From Myrica gale (lineage: Eukaryota > Streptophyta > Magnoliopsida > Fagales > Myricaceae): 64,000 bases of DNA. Below the pieces are notes generated by a model. That model was given only the letters and a program-made list of their open reading frames with translations, ran no database searches and was not told where the DNA came from. Position numbers and translations under genes: made by a program. Below, one piece after another: positions 44,520-56,442 of the stretch (position 1 is the first letter of the stretch; every line of letters begins with the position of its first letter). The stretch spans positions 12,313,568-12,377,567 of the forward strand of contig OZ005617.1 in the NCBI GenBank assembly GCA_963930655.1. Reading direction: 5' to 3'.

Positions 44520-46007
44520 TGATAAAGTGTTTAATATGCTTAATTTGGTAACTTCATTGAACTAATTGTTTGATTGAAAAATGAATTAAGCTATTGATTA
44601 AGCACCATATTTCATTATTTGAGCAAAGTGTATAACAATTGATGATTTGCACTTAAAGTGTATGATTTATGTCGCTGTGGTAAAAAGAATCTCACCCTGA
44701 CCTTTGCATGTTTTAATTAAAAGAATTTTCTAAAGTGGCGCTCGAGCGTGTCTCGAGTGGATGTCGAGCGTAAGCATTCTGTCTGGAACTCATCAGGAGC
44801 GCTCGAGCGGCTAGTTGAGCGATGATCGAGCGTGAAGGTTCTGTATGAAGATCTCGAAGACCGCTCGAGCACTAGTCGAGCGGTGGTCAAGCGTGATGAA
44901 TCTGTGTGAAGTTCTTCAAGGGGCGCTCGAGCACGGGTCGAGCGTCAGTCGAGCATAAAGAATCTGTTGAAAGTTTTCCTAAGACGCTCGCGTGTATTCG
45001 AACGAAGACTTATTTTATATTGGCTTCTTTATTCAGGGCATTTTTGGAAGTCATTTGGGGCATTGCTAAGCCTAGCTGGAGAAAGGATTCGATGGAGGAA
45101 GAATCGAAACAGAAAACGGTTACGAGACGATGGGCAGCAGCAACGAATGGGCAGATCGGGAATTTTGGCGGATTCTGGAGCTTTCTCTATATATTTTGGG
45201 ATTCGGCTGGAGGCAAAGGGGGCGCTGGATTGTTCTTCGTTGATTTGGTTTATCTCTCTAATGAATATCACTGGATTGAACTATTTCTCTTTAGTTTTGA
45301 TTTCAAATATGATAGGCTAGATTTTTAGCTTGAGATTCAAGGAGTAAACCGTGACTAGTTGGGTTGGATTTCTTCTATCTTTTATGGAGTTTTAATGATT
45401 AACTTGTTGGATTGTATTTCATTTTATTATTAGAAAATATTGAAGTTCATTGTTCTAGCTTTTGATCGGTTGTAGACGTAAAGGCACGATTGATGCTTGA
45501 ATTAGTAACAAGACTTTGATAGTTTTCTTCATTGCTTAAACTTGTTATACAATCTAATGAGTACTATAGATTATATCCAAAAATTGAGAGCTGATTGTTG
45601 TATTATCTGATCATAATCTCTTGGAATGAGAAAATGGTTGAGAGAAGAGAACAGTAGAAGTGAATTCAGTACCAATTTAGTTACGGGAGAAACTTGCATC
45701 TCAAGTGTTCGATTTATTGTTTCTAAGAACGTTATCTTATTTTCCTTGCACTTTAATTCTAGAGTATTTTACATTTGTCAATTCTAAATACATTGTTATT
45801 CATCTCTCTTAGTTGGTATTTCAATTATGAGCCATAAACCTCAAAAACCCGAATATGATTTTCTTCTTATTTTTGCTTGTATATAGTTTACATTCAATAA
45901 CCGATGCTTACATTAAACCCTTTGTCCCTGTGAATTCGATCTTGGGATTTACCCTTGTATTACTTTGACAGCTTCTGCGCTTGGAAGTCGAAACCATAAG
46001 CTGATCA
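44520..46007 (+). repeat. Athila 3' LTR (1488 bp)
   Basis: Matches the 5' LTR base for base apart from roughly 15 substitutions counted by eye. The CTCGAG array is at 44738-44996. Flanked by the target-site duplication CTGAT. Confidence 0.92.
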
Positions 46008-46841
46008 CTGATGTAGTGTCAACTTAATACATTGAGAGTCCATTTTCACCGAATCGCTAACTCAAAAATGTTTGAGACACATTTAGAGTCGGTATGGGTA
46101 TGAGTGCAAGTTGGAGAAGTTGGAAATATGCCATCAAAACTAGTTATTAGAATAATTATGAGAGAATTATTTATTTCTTTGTCACATGAATTTAATACTT
46201 GTTGGGTATAATTTTTTATCATAAGATGTTCAACTGTTATATTGTTAAGTAAAATTGTAGAAAGTCATGCCAATGATTAATAAATAAAAGGCGGAGAGTA
46301 TGACTTTTCGATTCCTTGTTCATTTGACAATTGTTCTAGACCAAGGTACAAATTTATGTACAAATAGGTCTACAATCGTTATGCCTCTATTAAATAAGAT
46401 GATAGATTCTGTCATTGAGGTAGTGACCTTAACCAGAAGAGTGGATGCACTGTAAGTGTACATGCATGAAACGAGATTGAATATGAATACCTTCTAGAAG
46501 TTATCAATGTTGTTGAGAAGGTATTTAACATAATTAGTTTATTGTATCCTTAGACCTAAGAGGTTTATTCAAGTTTATTTGTTGTGTACTTGTGCATTGG
46601 CCGAGTCATTTGGTGATGATCTTTCTAGGTCAAATATTCTAGCCAACGTTTGGACTTCTACATGAAACATGGGCTTCTGTAAATGCTCAAAAAGGTATCC
46701 ACCAATATCTTTTCTGGGATAGTATATTCAGTATATCTGTGTAGAGTTGGGCTCGAAAATAAATCAATGGCCAGTGGACTTTTGCGAAAAGCCCGTCAGG
46801 ACGCACTTAAGTACGTACGCACGACACACACTTAATTTTTT
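46008..46841 (+). mobile_element. 3' remainder of the Copia element split by Athila
   Basis: Resumes after the Athila duplication CTGAT. No clear RNase H is left. 46340-46740 matches, at moderate identity, the minus-strand segment 61100-60690 next to another Copia LTR, which marks it as the 3' non-coding region of that Copia lineage. TGTAGAGTTGGGCTC near 46740 parallels the LTR start TGTTGGACTC at 60679, so a truncated 3' LTR probably begins there. Confidence 0.55.
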
Positions 46842-46993
46842 GGGTTAAATGCATTTCATGTCCCTGTGGTATGCGGTAATAGCAAATATGCCCCTGTGGT
46901 AAACAAAGTTCTTTTCATACCCCTGAGGTAAACATTCAGGAACAAATATTTTCTATTACCGCATACCACAGGGGCATTGCATGCATTTAACCC
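46842..46993. mobile_element. Foldback MITE (152 bp), 9-bp TSD
   Basis: Nearly the whole element is an inverted repeat: about 47 bp from GGGTTAAATGCAT and CCCTGTGGTATGCGGTAATA pair with the other end with few mismatches. The flanks are TAATTTTTT at 46833-46841 and 46994-47002, a 9-bp duplication as made by Mutator-like transposases. No coding capacity. Confidence 0.75.
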
Positions 46994-47270
46994 TAATTTT
47001 TTTTAGGGAAATCATTACCGTCTAACATTTCACACCCATCCAAACATATTTAATATCGTCCGCATAGTTTCTAATTGCATACAACACCATTTGTATTCAA
47101 ACATGACATCATTTCTTCATGTACTTGCAAGCAACTGATGATAAAAAAACCGTCCGGACGGTTGGGATAAAAGTCTGTATGTATTAACACTGTGGACAAC
47201 ATCGTTTTGTATCCCAGCACGATGACATATCGTATACTTGCAAACAAAAGATGTTTAACATTACCGTCCG
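46994..47270. other. LTR-like DNA with CCGTCCGGACGG palindromes
   Basis: Two related segments about 113 bp apart each end in a CCGTCCGGACG palindrome (around 47150 and 47264). No gene. It borders the minus-strand SIRE-like LTR and may be part of another LTR. Confidence 0.35.
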
Positions 47271-48337
47271 GACGACCAATTTACCTGTCCACACGTGGAT
47301 TTCCACTATTTTCAACCAATAGCATACACACTAACTTCCGGGTGCTAGTGAAACATGCAAGTGTTTTCCTGGGATCAACACTCAAACCCACCCAAGTGGT
47401 TTTTTTTTGCTCACCACTCACAACCTCACCAAGCTTAAGATATACACTCTCAAAGCTTCTTCTTTAGTGAACAACCTCACTAACGGAAACAACTCTTTTG
47501 ATAGATAGGTTGAAGAACAAAACTCTCTCAAAGAGTAGATATAAGAGTGGAAAACTCTATCTCTTTATTCACACAAAGACAAGGATATGAAAGTGTGTTT
47601 TGTGTGAATGATATGAGAAATATGAAACAGGAAGGTTTAGAATATTTCTCAAGCTATACAAATGATATGTGGTCGTTGGGTCTTCATTTTAGACGAAATG
47701 AAGGTGAATTTATAGGCCACATATGAAAAATAGTCGTTTATAGCCATTGTAGTTTTTGCCAAAACGAGCCGGTCGACCGCTACATGAACCAGTCGACCGC
47801 TTCAAGTTACTGTTACCCAACGGTGATTTTTTCAGAAGCTTTAACGACTATTTTGTCAAAACCAATCGGTCGACCGCTACATGAGGCGGTCGAAGTACTG
47901 GTCGACCGGTTGAACAGCCGGTCGACCTCCTCAACTTAAGCATGATCCGGTTCTTTTAAAAACAAGGTTTTTGACCACATTTAAACACCCAATTTTGAAG
48001 ACATACTTCCCATAAGTATATGAAGGTTTGGAGGTTTGATTGGGGTGTTTTTGAAACCTAATTTAATCTTTCAAACAAAACTTAAAACGGTTTATTCATG
48101 TTTTGAAAGATATGCAAGTGCGTGATTCAAATCCTCGTCAAATGTGAAATAAAGAGTTACAAGGATTATACCCTAAGGTCTTGAATCTTCACTTTAAGCT
48201 CCTTGCATCTTCTTGTTCTTTTTTTTCAAGGTTTGGCTCTTTTCGTCAACTTGTCTTTATCTTTGAAGATGTCCATTTTGTAAACCCATCCATTTATTGA
48301 AATCATCAAAATCTCGATTGTGCACAAAAGCCAACAT
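47271..48337 (-). mobile_element. SIRE-like Copia LTR, copy C (minus)
   Basis: On the minus strand it starts TGTTGGCTTTTGTGCACAATC at 48337 and follows the layout of copies A and B: a GAAGAT...CAAGAAG region, a cluster of GGTCGACCG palindromes (47767-47935), a TATA element in GGCCTATAAATTC (about 47707-47717), and the hairpin at 47329-47350. It lacks a clean 3' end and a partner LTR. Confidence 0.55.
47329..47350 (-). other. LTR hairpin, copy C
   Basis: On the minus strand CACTAGC, loop ACCCGGAA, GTTAGTG. Relative to copy A one pair is T-A changed to A-T and another is a G-T wobble; the loop is identical. Confidence 0.6.
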
Positions 48338-48701
48338 TTTATTCTACACGACACTGTTTGACGTCACAGTAACTTGTTCTGAGGCTAAACAGGCATCCAA
48401 ATGTATTTTAACGAACTAATTTTATTTGTAACTCATACCATTCAATTACTTATCAATTTTTAAATAACTCAAGTGTGTTAGTAGCAAATATAAACCTAAG
48501 TGTGTTGATGAAATGTATATATTCATAGATATAATTACAAGTGTTTTGAAGATCCATATATTTACATAAATTACCAAAGTGTGTTAAATAGTTTTTAGGT
48601 TTGAAGTAGTGTAACGAAAAAAGGAACACAACATAAATTAACATGTTTAACAAAGCATGAATAAATAAAAATATTCACATACTAACCATATATATCCATA
48701 C
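48338..48701 (-). other. AT-rich flank of Tekay element 2
   Basis: No gene seen. It is probably continuous with 57542 onward, since the Tekay element between them has a clean target-site duplication. It would then be the 3' non-coding part of the minus-strand element with remnants at 57690-58890. Confidence 0.4.
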
Positions 48702-51700
48702 TGTGAGACCCCGCATTGCATTTTGCTATTTATGCTATGTATTTGTTCTTGAATTTAATTTTAAAGGGTTGTTGTTTGGCCAATGTAAGATATTAAAATG
48801 ATTATGGTATTTTGAATTATAAATTTTCCTTATGTATTTTTATTATGATTGTGAAGTTATGTTAGTGCAAGTTCAATATTTTCTTGATGGCCGAATATCT
48901 CTAAGGTAATTTCCATATGAATTATTTGTTATTTGGATTATAATTAATTATTGAGGTGTTTATTTTGATATATTGACTTATGGTATATACTGATATGTTA
49001 ATGCAATTAAAGTTTTTATGGCCGAATGTAATTATGCATGCATATAATTGTGTAATTAGGATATTGCATGCAACAAACTTAAGTTTATGTTAATGCTACT
49101 AAGCTTCCTTAGGCCAGCTAAGATGTAAATAGAGTGAGTTAATTAAGAAATCACGTGAAACACAAGAAAACAAAAGAAACAAATAAAAAAAAATAAGACA
49201 ACACATTAATGTGTTGCCGACCATGCAGCCAATGACTGTTGTCGATGGAACCAAGGGGAATTTCCCCCTTTCCTGTGAACTAGGCTAAGTTCACTTGGTC
49301 GAGCTTCACTTCAATTCACACCTTTACACTTCACGCACAACACAATTCAGTTTAGTCGCACAAAGTGAGAGAGACTGAGAGGAAGAAAGCAGGAGAAAGA
49401 GAGAAAATCTGTGGGAGAAGAAGAAGAAGAATGGAAGAAAAGAAGGAAGAGGAGAGGAGAAACAACAAGGTAGGGTTTGGCCCCTCATGGAAAAATTTTC
49501 TGTTTTGGCCGAATGGGCTTTTCTTTCTTGTGTTATTCTTCCTTTGGAAAATGCTTGAATCATGGATCTGATTTTGGCTGTGATTATGATGTTGTGATGT
49601 TGAGAAGGTGATGGAGGAAAGGATTAAGGCCACAGGTTGATAAAGGAAGTGTTAATGTTAGTTGTTGTTGGATTTGTTATTTTCCATGTCCTATGTTGGC
49701 CGAACCTATGTTAAATGTCATTCCCTTGAAAAATCTTCTTACATTTAAAGGTATGTTGTTGTTGCGAAACTGTTGAAGGATGGGGTTAGAATCTTGGATG
49801 TGCAATGAGAGAAGATAGAAATGTAGATGCATGCATGTAATGTTAGTTGTGACCGAATGGAGTGTTTGTGTTATTCTTATATTTTTGCTTTTGAAATGTG
49901 ATATTAGTCATGATTTTACTATGATCTGGCCACGGGTTAGATTAGATATGAATTTGAACACATTGTTGCTTGGAGATTGAACATACATATAATGTTTTGT
50001 GTGAATCTGATATTGGCCGAGTGAACTAAGCTTGAAATTATGCTTGTAATGTGAAAGATGGATCTGTTAGTGGTAGTAGGGTGATAGTATGGGTACATTG
50101 CTGTCCATGCATGTGATTAAAGATGTATGATGATGTTTGATGCCACGGGTTGGCTAGTTGAAGTGTTTGGAAGATGTTGGATATTATGTTGTGATGAGTT
50201 TGGGAAGGTTGACTAGTTGCATGTGAAATTTAAAGTTAAGATCTTTGAGTTTAAGTGATGTAATGTTGTTGTTGTAAACCTAAATCTTTGATGTGAAAAG
50301 CATGGAGATTTAGGATGTATATAGGTTTCGGTCAGTGGCCTAAACCTAGGAGCAAGTGGGATTGGATAATGTTAACTTAAGATAGTATTATGAAAATGGA
50401 AGAAAGGGTTCATGGGAGCCGAATGATGTTGCTGCTGCCCTATGACATGTGATGTCTCTTTTGTTAGGTTTTCTTAAGGGTTGTTTGCTGTTAAGGAGTA
50501 TGTTTTGATAATATTGATCAGAACAGCAAGTCTATAAGAGAAAGGAGGTTGAATTGGTGGAGTTCGATAGACATTAGTCCATGTATGGTATGATGAAAGG
50601 TATAGAACAAGGGACATTATCTAGACGTATTATAAGTTGCTGTTTTGGCTTGGAATTCTTAGTATGGCATGTTGTTGCTAAATTTCATGAATAGGCTTTG
50701 GAATCAATGATGTCGATAGGAAGAATCAGTGTACTAAGTTGAATACAAGTTGTTTATATGGTAGTTTAGATCAGCTACCTTACTGGAGTTGTTTGGTGCA
50801 TGTGTTATTGTTTTCAAATTGTTTTATGCAAGCTAAAGCTTATAGAAATCTTTTGCAAGTGAATCACATTTTCAAAGATATGACTTTTCGAAAACGGAAA
50901 ACGTTTATATGTATTTTTGTATGTCTATATGAATAGTTCCCTAAGCGTCTAAGCGACGTATTTAACTCGCTTGTAGGCGAAGCTTAACATCAAAACTCAA
51001 GAAGACCGAGGTAAGTGGAAGTAAGTGGAAACCTACTCTTTTCGAAAACTGGAATGGTACACGACATGGTTTTCATGAACAAGCATGACATTATAAGCAA
51101 GCATGAACACTCATTGTATCAAGCATGACATGACATGAGCATTTGCATGATTTCTTGAAAGAAAAAGATTTTTTTTGCAAATGAAGTATGAAAGAGTTTT
51201 TATGACAAGTTAAGTTAAGGGGCTTTGGTCGATACCGTACCAAGTTAAGAAGGTACATCCATACTGAAGGACGTTTAGGTGAAGGGTGAATGTTACCTAG
51301 GATGCCCATACTGAAGGTCGTTTATGTGAAGGTTGGGTAAGTCCTTGAGGTCTGTGCAACCACACTGAAGGACGTTTGAGAGAAGGTGCGGACCACCAAG
51401 GGTTGTGTCTAGCCATCAGGCCTGGAGCCACTTCAACGGCTAGCTCGACCAGATGTTATGTCTCCAAGGGAAAGAGGGGACGGTTCCAATGGGAACGCAC
51501 AACCCTAACTTCAGGGGTTAAATGGAGAGTAAGTAGCCCACAAGATGAGAAAGAATTCTTCTCAAGAACCATGTGTCATTAAGTACAAGTAAACATTTTC
51601 AAGAGCAAGAGCATATGCATATGCAAACATGAAGCATGCATGTACATTAAGTTTCACGACCATTCATGATTTTCATGTTTAGGTCATAAGCTCATATTTA

Positions 51701-52042
51701 CAGGTTCACGTTTTCCCTTACTAAGTCTTTTGACTCAGTTTTCAAAATGTATCATTCCAGATGTTTCAGGTGAAAGCAGTCATGATGACTTTTTGTCTTG
51801 AGAGAGAAGACTTCCAATGTAATCTGTCACTTAGGAAATGTTTAGTTGCTATGTTATGTAATTAAGATGTTACTCTCCTATTTATGAGGTCAATCATGTA
51901 AGTTAAGTTATGAAGATTCCTTTGTCCCGTCTCTCTCTCAGTTATATTTCCGCTGTTAAGTATGGTTAGGTTCGCTGGAGCATTCTCTCAAGATTGCATG
52001 TGGCTGTCATTGGCCCTTTGGGATAGCGTTTGGGGCATGACA
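48702..52042 (+). repeat. Tekay element 2, 5' LTR (3341 bp)
   Basis: Starts TGTGAGACCCCGC and ends TTTGGGGCATGACA. Shares blocks with 17511-20941, including the three-unit CATACTGAAGGACG array at 51240-51390 and the hairpin at 51722. No gene inside; short purine-rich frames near 49370-49630 are not proteins. Confidence 0.9.
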
Positions 52043-52048
52043 GTTAAG

Positions 52049-52060
52049 TGGTATCAAAGG
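52049..52060 (+). other. Primer-binding site of Tekay element 2
   Basis: TGGTATCAAAGG, the tRNA-iMet complement with two changes, 7 bp after the LTR. Confidence 0.75.
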
Positions 52061-52203
52061 AATAAAGAGTAGGGTCAGAAGATATAAGGAATGGATTAAA
52101 ACCCTAAGAGATAGCTATGTGTTCAGTATCGAATTACGTTAGACTTCTAAATAGAATTATGACACATTAAGTTCTATGCTAAAGAATGACCTTGAAGTGT
52201 AGG

Positions 52204-53841
52204 ATGTCACCTAGAGGACCACAAAGGAATCGGGGACCTGAGGATCCGGGTGTCACTACTAATGATGTTCTAAGGCACATGGCTTAGCTTATTGTCGAGC
52301 AGGTGCAACAAGGTGCGAATGTGGAAGGGACAAGAGGGCGCCCCGAGGGTTGCAACTTCGACCAGTTTAACCGCCAGCACCCGCCAACGTACAATGGCAA
52401 GGGAGATGCGATTTTGGCAGAGAACTGGCTGGTGGAGATAAAGGAGTTACTTGAAGTCTTGGGGTGTACAGATGCCCATAAACTGAGCTTTGCTACATTT
52501 AAGCTACAGGGAGATGCTAAAAGGTGGTGGTTGTCTGAGAAATTGTTATTAAGCTAGGAGTTGGAGGAACAGCCCATAACCTGGGAGAGGTTTCAACAAG
52601 AGTTTCTGGATCGTTACTTCCCAATGACAACTCGGGAGGCAAAAGCAATGGAGTTTGCTACCCTAATTCAAGGGACTATGATAGTGGAGCAGTACTCTGG
52701 TTGATTTATGGAGTTAGTACAGTTTGCCCCATACCTAGTACCAGATGAGGAGAGGAAGGCTAGGAAGTTTGAGGAGGGACTTCATCAACGAATCTACGAC
52801 AGGGTCTATAGCCATAATTTGAAGACTCTAGCAGAAGTGATAGAACGGGCAGTGATTGTGGAGAGAGGACTACAAAGAATAATAGCGTATCATGAGCAGC
52901 AAAAGAGGAAGGCCCCTTCTAATCCAATAATTTCATAGATGCCCTGGAAAAGAAGTAAGCAGGATTCATCCCAGGGACATAATCATAGACATAATCAGAG
53001 GCAGAATTAGAGGCCTAGTGGGGCCCTACGTTCCAGAGGGAATCAATTTCCACATTGTAACCAGTGCGGCAAGAGACACCCAGGGGAATGTAGACAAAGA
53101 GTATGTTTTCAATGAGGAAAGCCCGACCACATTGCGAGAGATTGTTGGAATTCGGGCAACCCAAACCAAGCTAACCAAGCACCCCAACCCCCACAGCAGA
53201 ATAATGCAAGGAGGCAAGGAGGTCCAACTCAAGCAAGACTGTATGCTCTTACTCCGGAGGATACGGAGAATCAAACCAGAGTAGTGGCAGGTAAGTTGTC
53301 ATTGCCTCAGGGGGAAGCCCTCGTCCTATTTGAATCAGGGGCCACACATTCATTTATTGCATCAGCATATTGCAAGGCACATGCCATACACTGTGAGCCA
53401 TTAAATTATAATGTTCTTGTGTCAACGCCCGCAGGAGGAAGAGTTAATTGTAGCCCGATGGTGAAGAACTATCCGATAGAAATTGAAGGGCAAGTTATGT
53501 TGGCCGATTTGATTGTTATGGAGATGGGAGGATTCGATATTATTTTAGGCGTGGATTGTTTGGCAACACACGGTGCTAACATCCGGTGTTATGAGAAGAA
53601 GGTCATGTTCCAAAAGGAGGGGAGACCAGATTGTTGTTTTACAGGTATGAAGAAGATGGAGCGGAGGCCAGTGATTATCTCATCTTGCAGGTGAAGAAAT
53701 TGTTGCAAGGAGGACATGAAGGATTCTTAGTCTGGGCAAATGATATACAGAAAGAGGCTCCTACAGTTGAGGAAACCCCAATAGTGAAAGAATTTCCTAA
53801 CGTATTCCCAGATAGAGAAGCGAAGTTTGGCATTGAACTAG
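52204..53841 (+). pseudogene. Tekay gag-protease, disrupted
   Basis: The ATG at 52204 corresponds to the gag start at 21104 in element 1. The capsid part shows FDQFNRQHPPTYNG, ATFKLQGDAKRWW and KFEEGLHQRIYDRV. A first zinc-finger-like CNQCGKRHPGEC and a true CCHC knuckle CFQCGKPDHIARDC lie around 53060-53140, in a different frame from their neighbours. The protease follows, with LFESGATHSF near 53328: the catalytic Asp of D-S-G is Glu, which should inactivate it; the second protease block DIILGVDCLATHGA is intact. Stops at about 52289, 52555, 52702 and 52936 plus frame changes make the gene dead. The frame is finally cut by the TRIM at 53842. Confidence 0.87.
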
Positions 53842-54325
53842 TGTAACGACCCAAGGACAAGCACTAGCCACATCTGTGCTTTTGACTTCAAAATGACTAG
53901 TCAAGGTTGCTTTTGAAGCCCCTTGGATCATTATAAAGCCCAGTTCAACCTAGTAAGGTCCCAATGTGGGACTTGGCCCTTATAGAACTCATCTCCCATT
54001 CATTCTTCTCTCCCACTCCATGTGGGATTCGGGGTATCACAATATCCCCCACTTAAATTCTTGACGTCCTCGTCAAGGCCCACCAAGCCCACATTGGTGG
54101 TTACTAGGACCGCTCCGATACCATTTGTAACGACCCAAGGACAAGCACTAGCCACATCTGTGCTTTTGACTTCAAAATGACTAGTCAAGGTTGCTTTTGA
54201 AGCCCCTTGGATCATTATAAAGCCCAGTTCAACCTAGTAAGGTCCCAATATGGGACTTGGCCCTTATAGAACTCATCTCCCATTCATTCTTCTCTCCCAC
54301 TCCATGTGGGATTCGGGGTATCACA
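53842..54325 (-). mobile_element. TRIM retrotransposon (484 bp), very young, TSD ACTAG
   Basis: Two 200-bp LTRs (53842-54041 and 54126-54325) differ by a single base by eye. On the minus strand they start TGTGATACCCCGAATCCC and end CTTGGGTCGTTACA. The 84-bp interior consists of little more than a primer site TGGTATCGGAGC (54112-54123, tRNA-iMet-like) and a polypurine tract AAGTGGGGGATA next to the other LTR. The flanks are ACTAG on both sides (53837-53841, 54326-54330). It has no genes and depends on enzymes of other elements. It interrupts Tekay pol codons. Confidence 0.93.
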
Positions 54326-56442
54326 ACTAGAGCCAGAGACAATCCCACTTTCTAAAGTACCGTATAGAATGGCACCAGCAGAGCTGAAAGAGCTGAAGGT
54401 TCAATTAGAAGATCTTCTGGATAAAGGGTTTATACGGCCAAGTGTATCACCGTGGGGAGCACCGATTCTATTTGTCAAGAAGAAGGACGGAAGTCTCCGG
54501 ATGTGTATTGATTATATAGAGTTGAAGAAGGTGACCATAAAGAATAGATACCCGTTGCCTCGTATTGATGACCTGTTCGGTCAGTTGCAAGGGGCACAAG
54601 TATTCTCGAAGATTGATTTGAGGTCGGTTTATCATCAGTTGAAGGTGAAGGAAGGAGATATACCTAAGACGGTCTTTCGGACACCCTATGGTCATTATGA
54701 ATTTTTGGTGTTGCCATTTGGGTTGACCAATGCCCCGACTGCATTTATGGATTTGATGAACATGGTATTTAAGGAGTTCTTGGATAAGTTTGTAGTTGTC
54801 TTCATAGATGAAATCTTGATTTATTCACGAAATAAGGAGGAACATGAGAAGCATCTAAAGACTGTTCTATAGATTCTTAGGGAGAAGAAATTGTATGCCA
54901 AATTCTCTAAGTGTGAATTCTGGTTGGAACAAGTCCGATTTTTGGGGCATGTAGTTTGGGGTGAAGGGATTGTTGTGGATCCCGGTAAGGTCGATGCTGT
55001 GTTCAAATGGACGAGGCCTACGAGTGTGAAGGAAATACGAAGTTTTCTGGGGTTAGCAGGATATTATCAGAGGTTTATCGAGGGATTTTCAAAGATAGTT
55101 GTGCCATTGACTTCGTTAACCAAGAAGAATGTCAAGTTTGAATGGACAGACGAGTGCGAACGAAGCTTTCAGACTTTAAAGGCCAATTTAGTTACTGCCC
55201 TAGTGTTAGCCTTACCCTCGGAGCATGGAGAGTATGAAATCTATAGTGATGCCTCGAAGCAGGGCTTAGGATTTGTTCTTATGCAAGATAAGAAGGTCAT
55301 AGCCTATGCGTCTAGGCAGTTAAGGCCTCATGAGGTGAATGACCCCACTCACGATTTGGAGTTAGCTGCAATCGTATATGCGCTGAAGTTATGGAGACAT
55401 TATCTTTATGGAGTTAGATGCGAGATATTCACAGACCACAAGAGTCTCAAGTACTTCAATGCTCATAAGGAGCTGAACATGAGGCAACGACGCTGGTTGG
55501 AATTGATTAAGGATTATGACTGCACCATTAGCTATCACCCGGGAAAAGCAAATGTGGTGGCAGATGCGCTAAGTAGGATGTCAGCTGAATCAAGTGTCAT
55601 GGAAGCAGTATCTGAAGGAATCATGAAAAACTTGGAAAAGGGCTGAGATCGTGCTTATAATGACCGATCCGTTTGTCTCGATTGCAGGGCTTTCATTACA
55701 ACCTTCGCTAGAGGAGCGAATTCGCGAAGCCCAGAAGAGTGATAAGGTGATGGAGGGGATTAGAGAAAGGATTGGAAGAAGAATGATCCTGACTTTGAGG
55801 ATAAGGATGGATTGTTGCGGTATAGAAGCAGAATTTGTATCTCAAGTACAGAAGGAATCAAAGAATTGATCTTAGCAGAGGCGCATACTACGCCTTATAC
55901 CATTCATCCAGGAGGAATGAAGATGTATCGAGACATTAAGGAATCCTATTGGTGGCCGAATATGAAGCAGGAGATCGCGGAATATATTGCTCAATGTTTG
56001 ACCTGTCAGAGAGTGAAGGCAGAGCACCAGAGGCCGGTAGGAACATTGAAGCCTCTAGAGATTCCGGAATGGTAGTGGGAAGGAATAGCCATGGACTTTG
56101 TAGTAGGGCTACCTCGAACGATAGTGGGATATGATGCTATATGGGTGATTGTAGACCGATTGACCAAGTAAGCCCACTTTTTGCCCATTAGGTTGAAATA
56201 TACTCCGGTGAAGCTAGCCAAAGTCTATCTTCAAAAGATTGTGAGGCTTCATGGTATACCCAAGAGCATAGTGTCATATAGGGATCCAAGATTCACTTCA
56301 AGATTTTGGAAAAGACTGCATGAATCCCTAGGCACTCGGTTGAATTTCAGTACAGCTGGAAACCCACAGACGGACGGACAATCTGAGAGAACTATACAGA
56401 TTCTAGAAGATATGCTTCTAGCCTGTGTGATAGATTTTAAAG
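54326..56442 (+). pseudogene. Tekay RT-RNase H-integrase, disrupted and 3'-deleted
   Basis: Reverse transcriptase: [39 protein letters not shown], and at the catalytic site FIDE instead of FIDD (about 54810), a loss of the second Asp. A TAG at about 54870 is followed by [13 protein letters not shown] and RNase H ([32 protein letters not shown]). Integrase keeps the finger (CLTCQRVKAEHQRP) and [10 protein letters not shown], but has SYRDPRF where SDRDPRF is expected, removing the second catalytic Asp, plus stops near 56072 and 56168. It ends after EDMLLACVIDFKG at 56442, where it is fused to the middle of the 3' LTR. The four domains are alignable throughout with element 1. Confidence 0.88.

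Larger units (their letters stand above)
31129..46007 (+). mobile_element. Athila-type Ty3/gypsy element, full length, nearly intact
   Basis: Both LTRs are 1488 bp (31129-32616 and 44520-46007), starting TGATAAAGTG and ending CTGATCA. The flanks are CTGAT at 31124-31128 and at 46008-46012, a perfect 5-bp target-site duplication. It contains a tRNA-Asp primer site, a gag-pol frame with a single stop, a repeat-rich 3' non-coding region and a polypurine tract. By eye the LTRs differ at about 15 positions with no length change, so insertion is fairly recent. A Tekay-type solo LTR at 32725-37617 inserted later; without it the element is about 10 kb. Confidence 0.93.
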
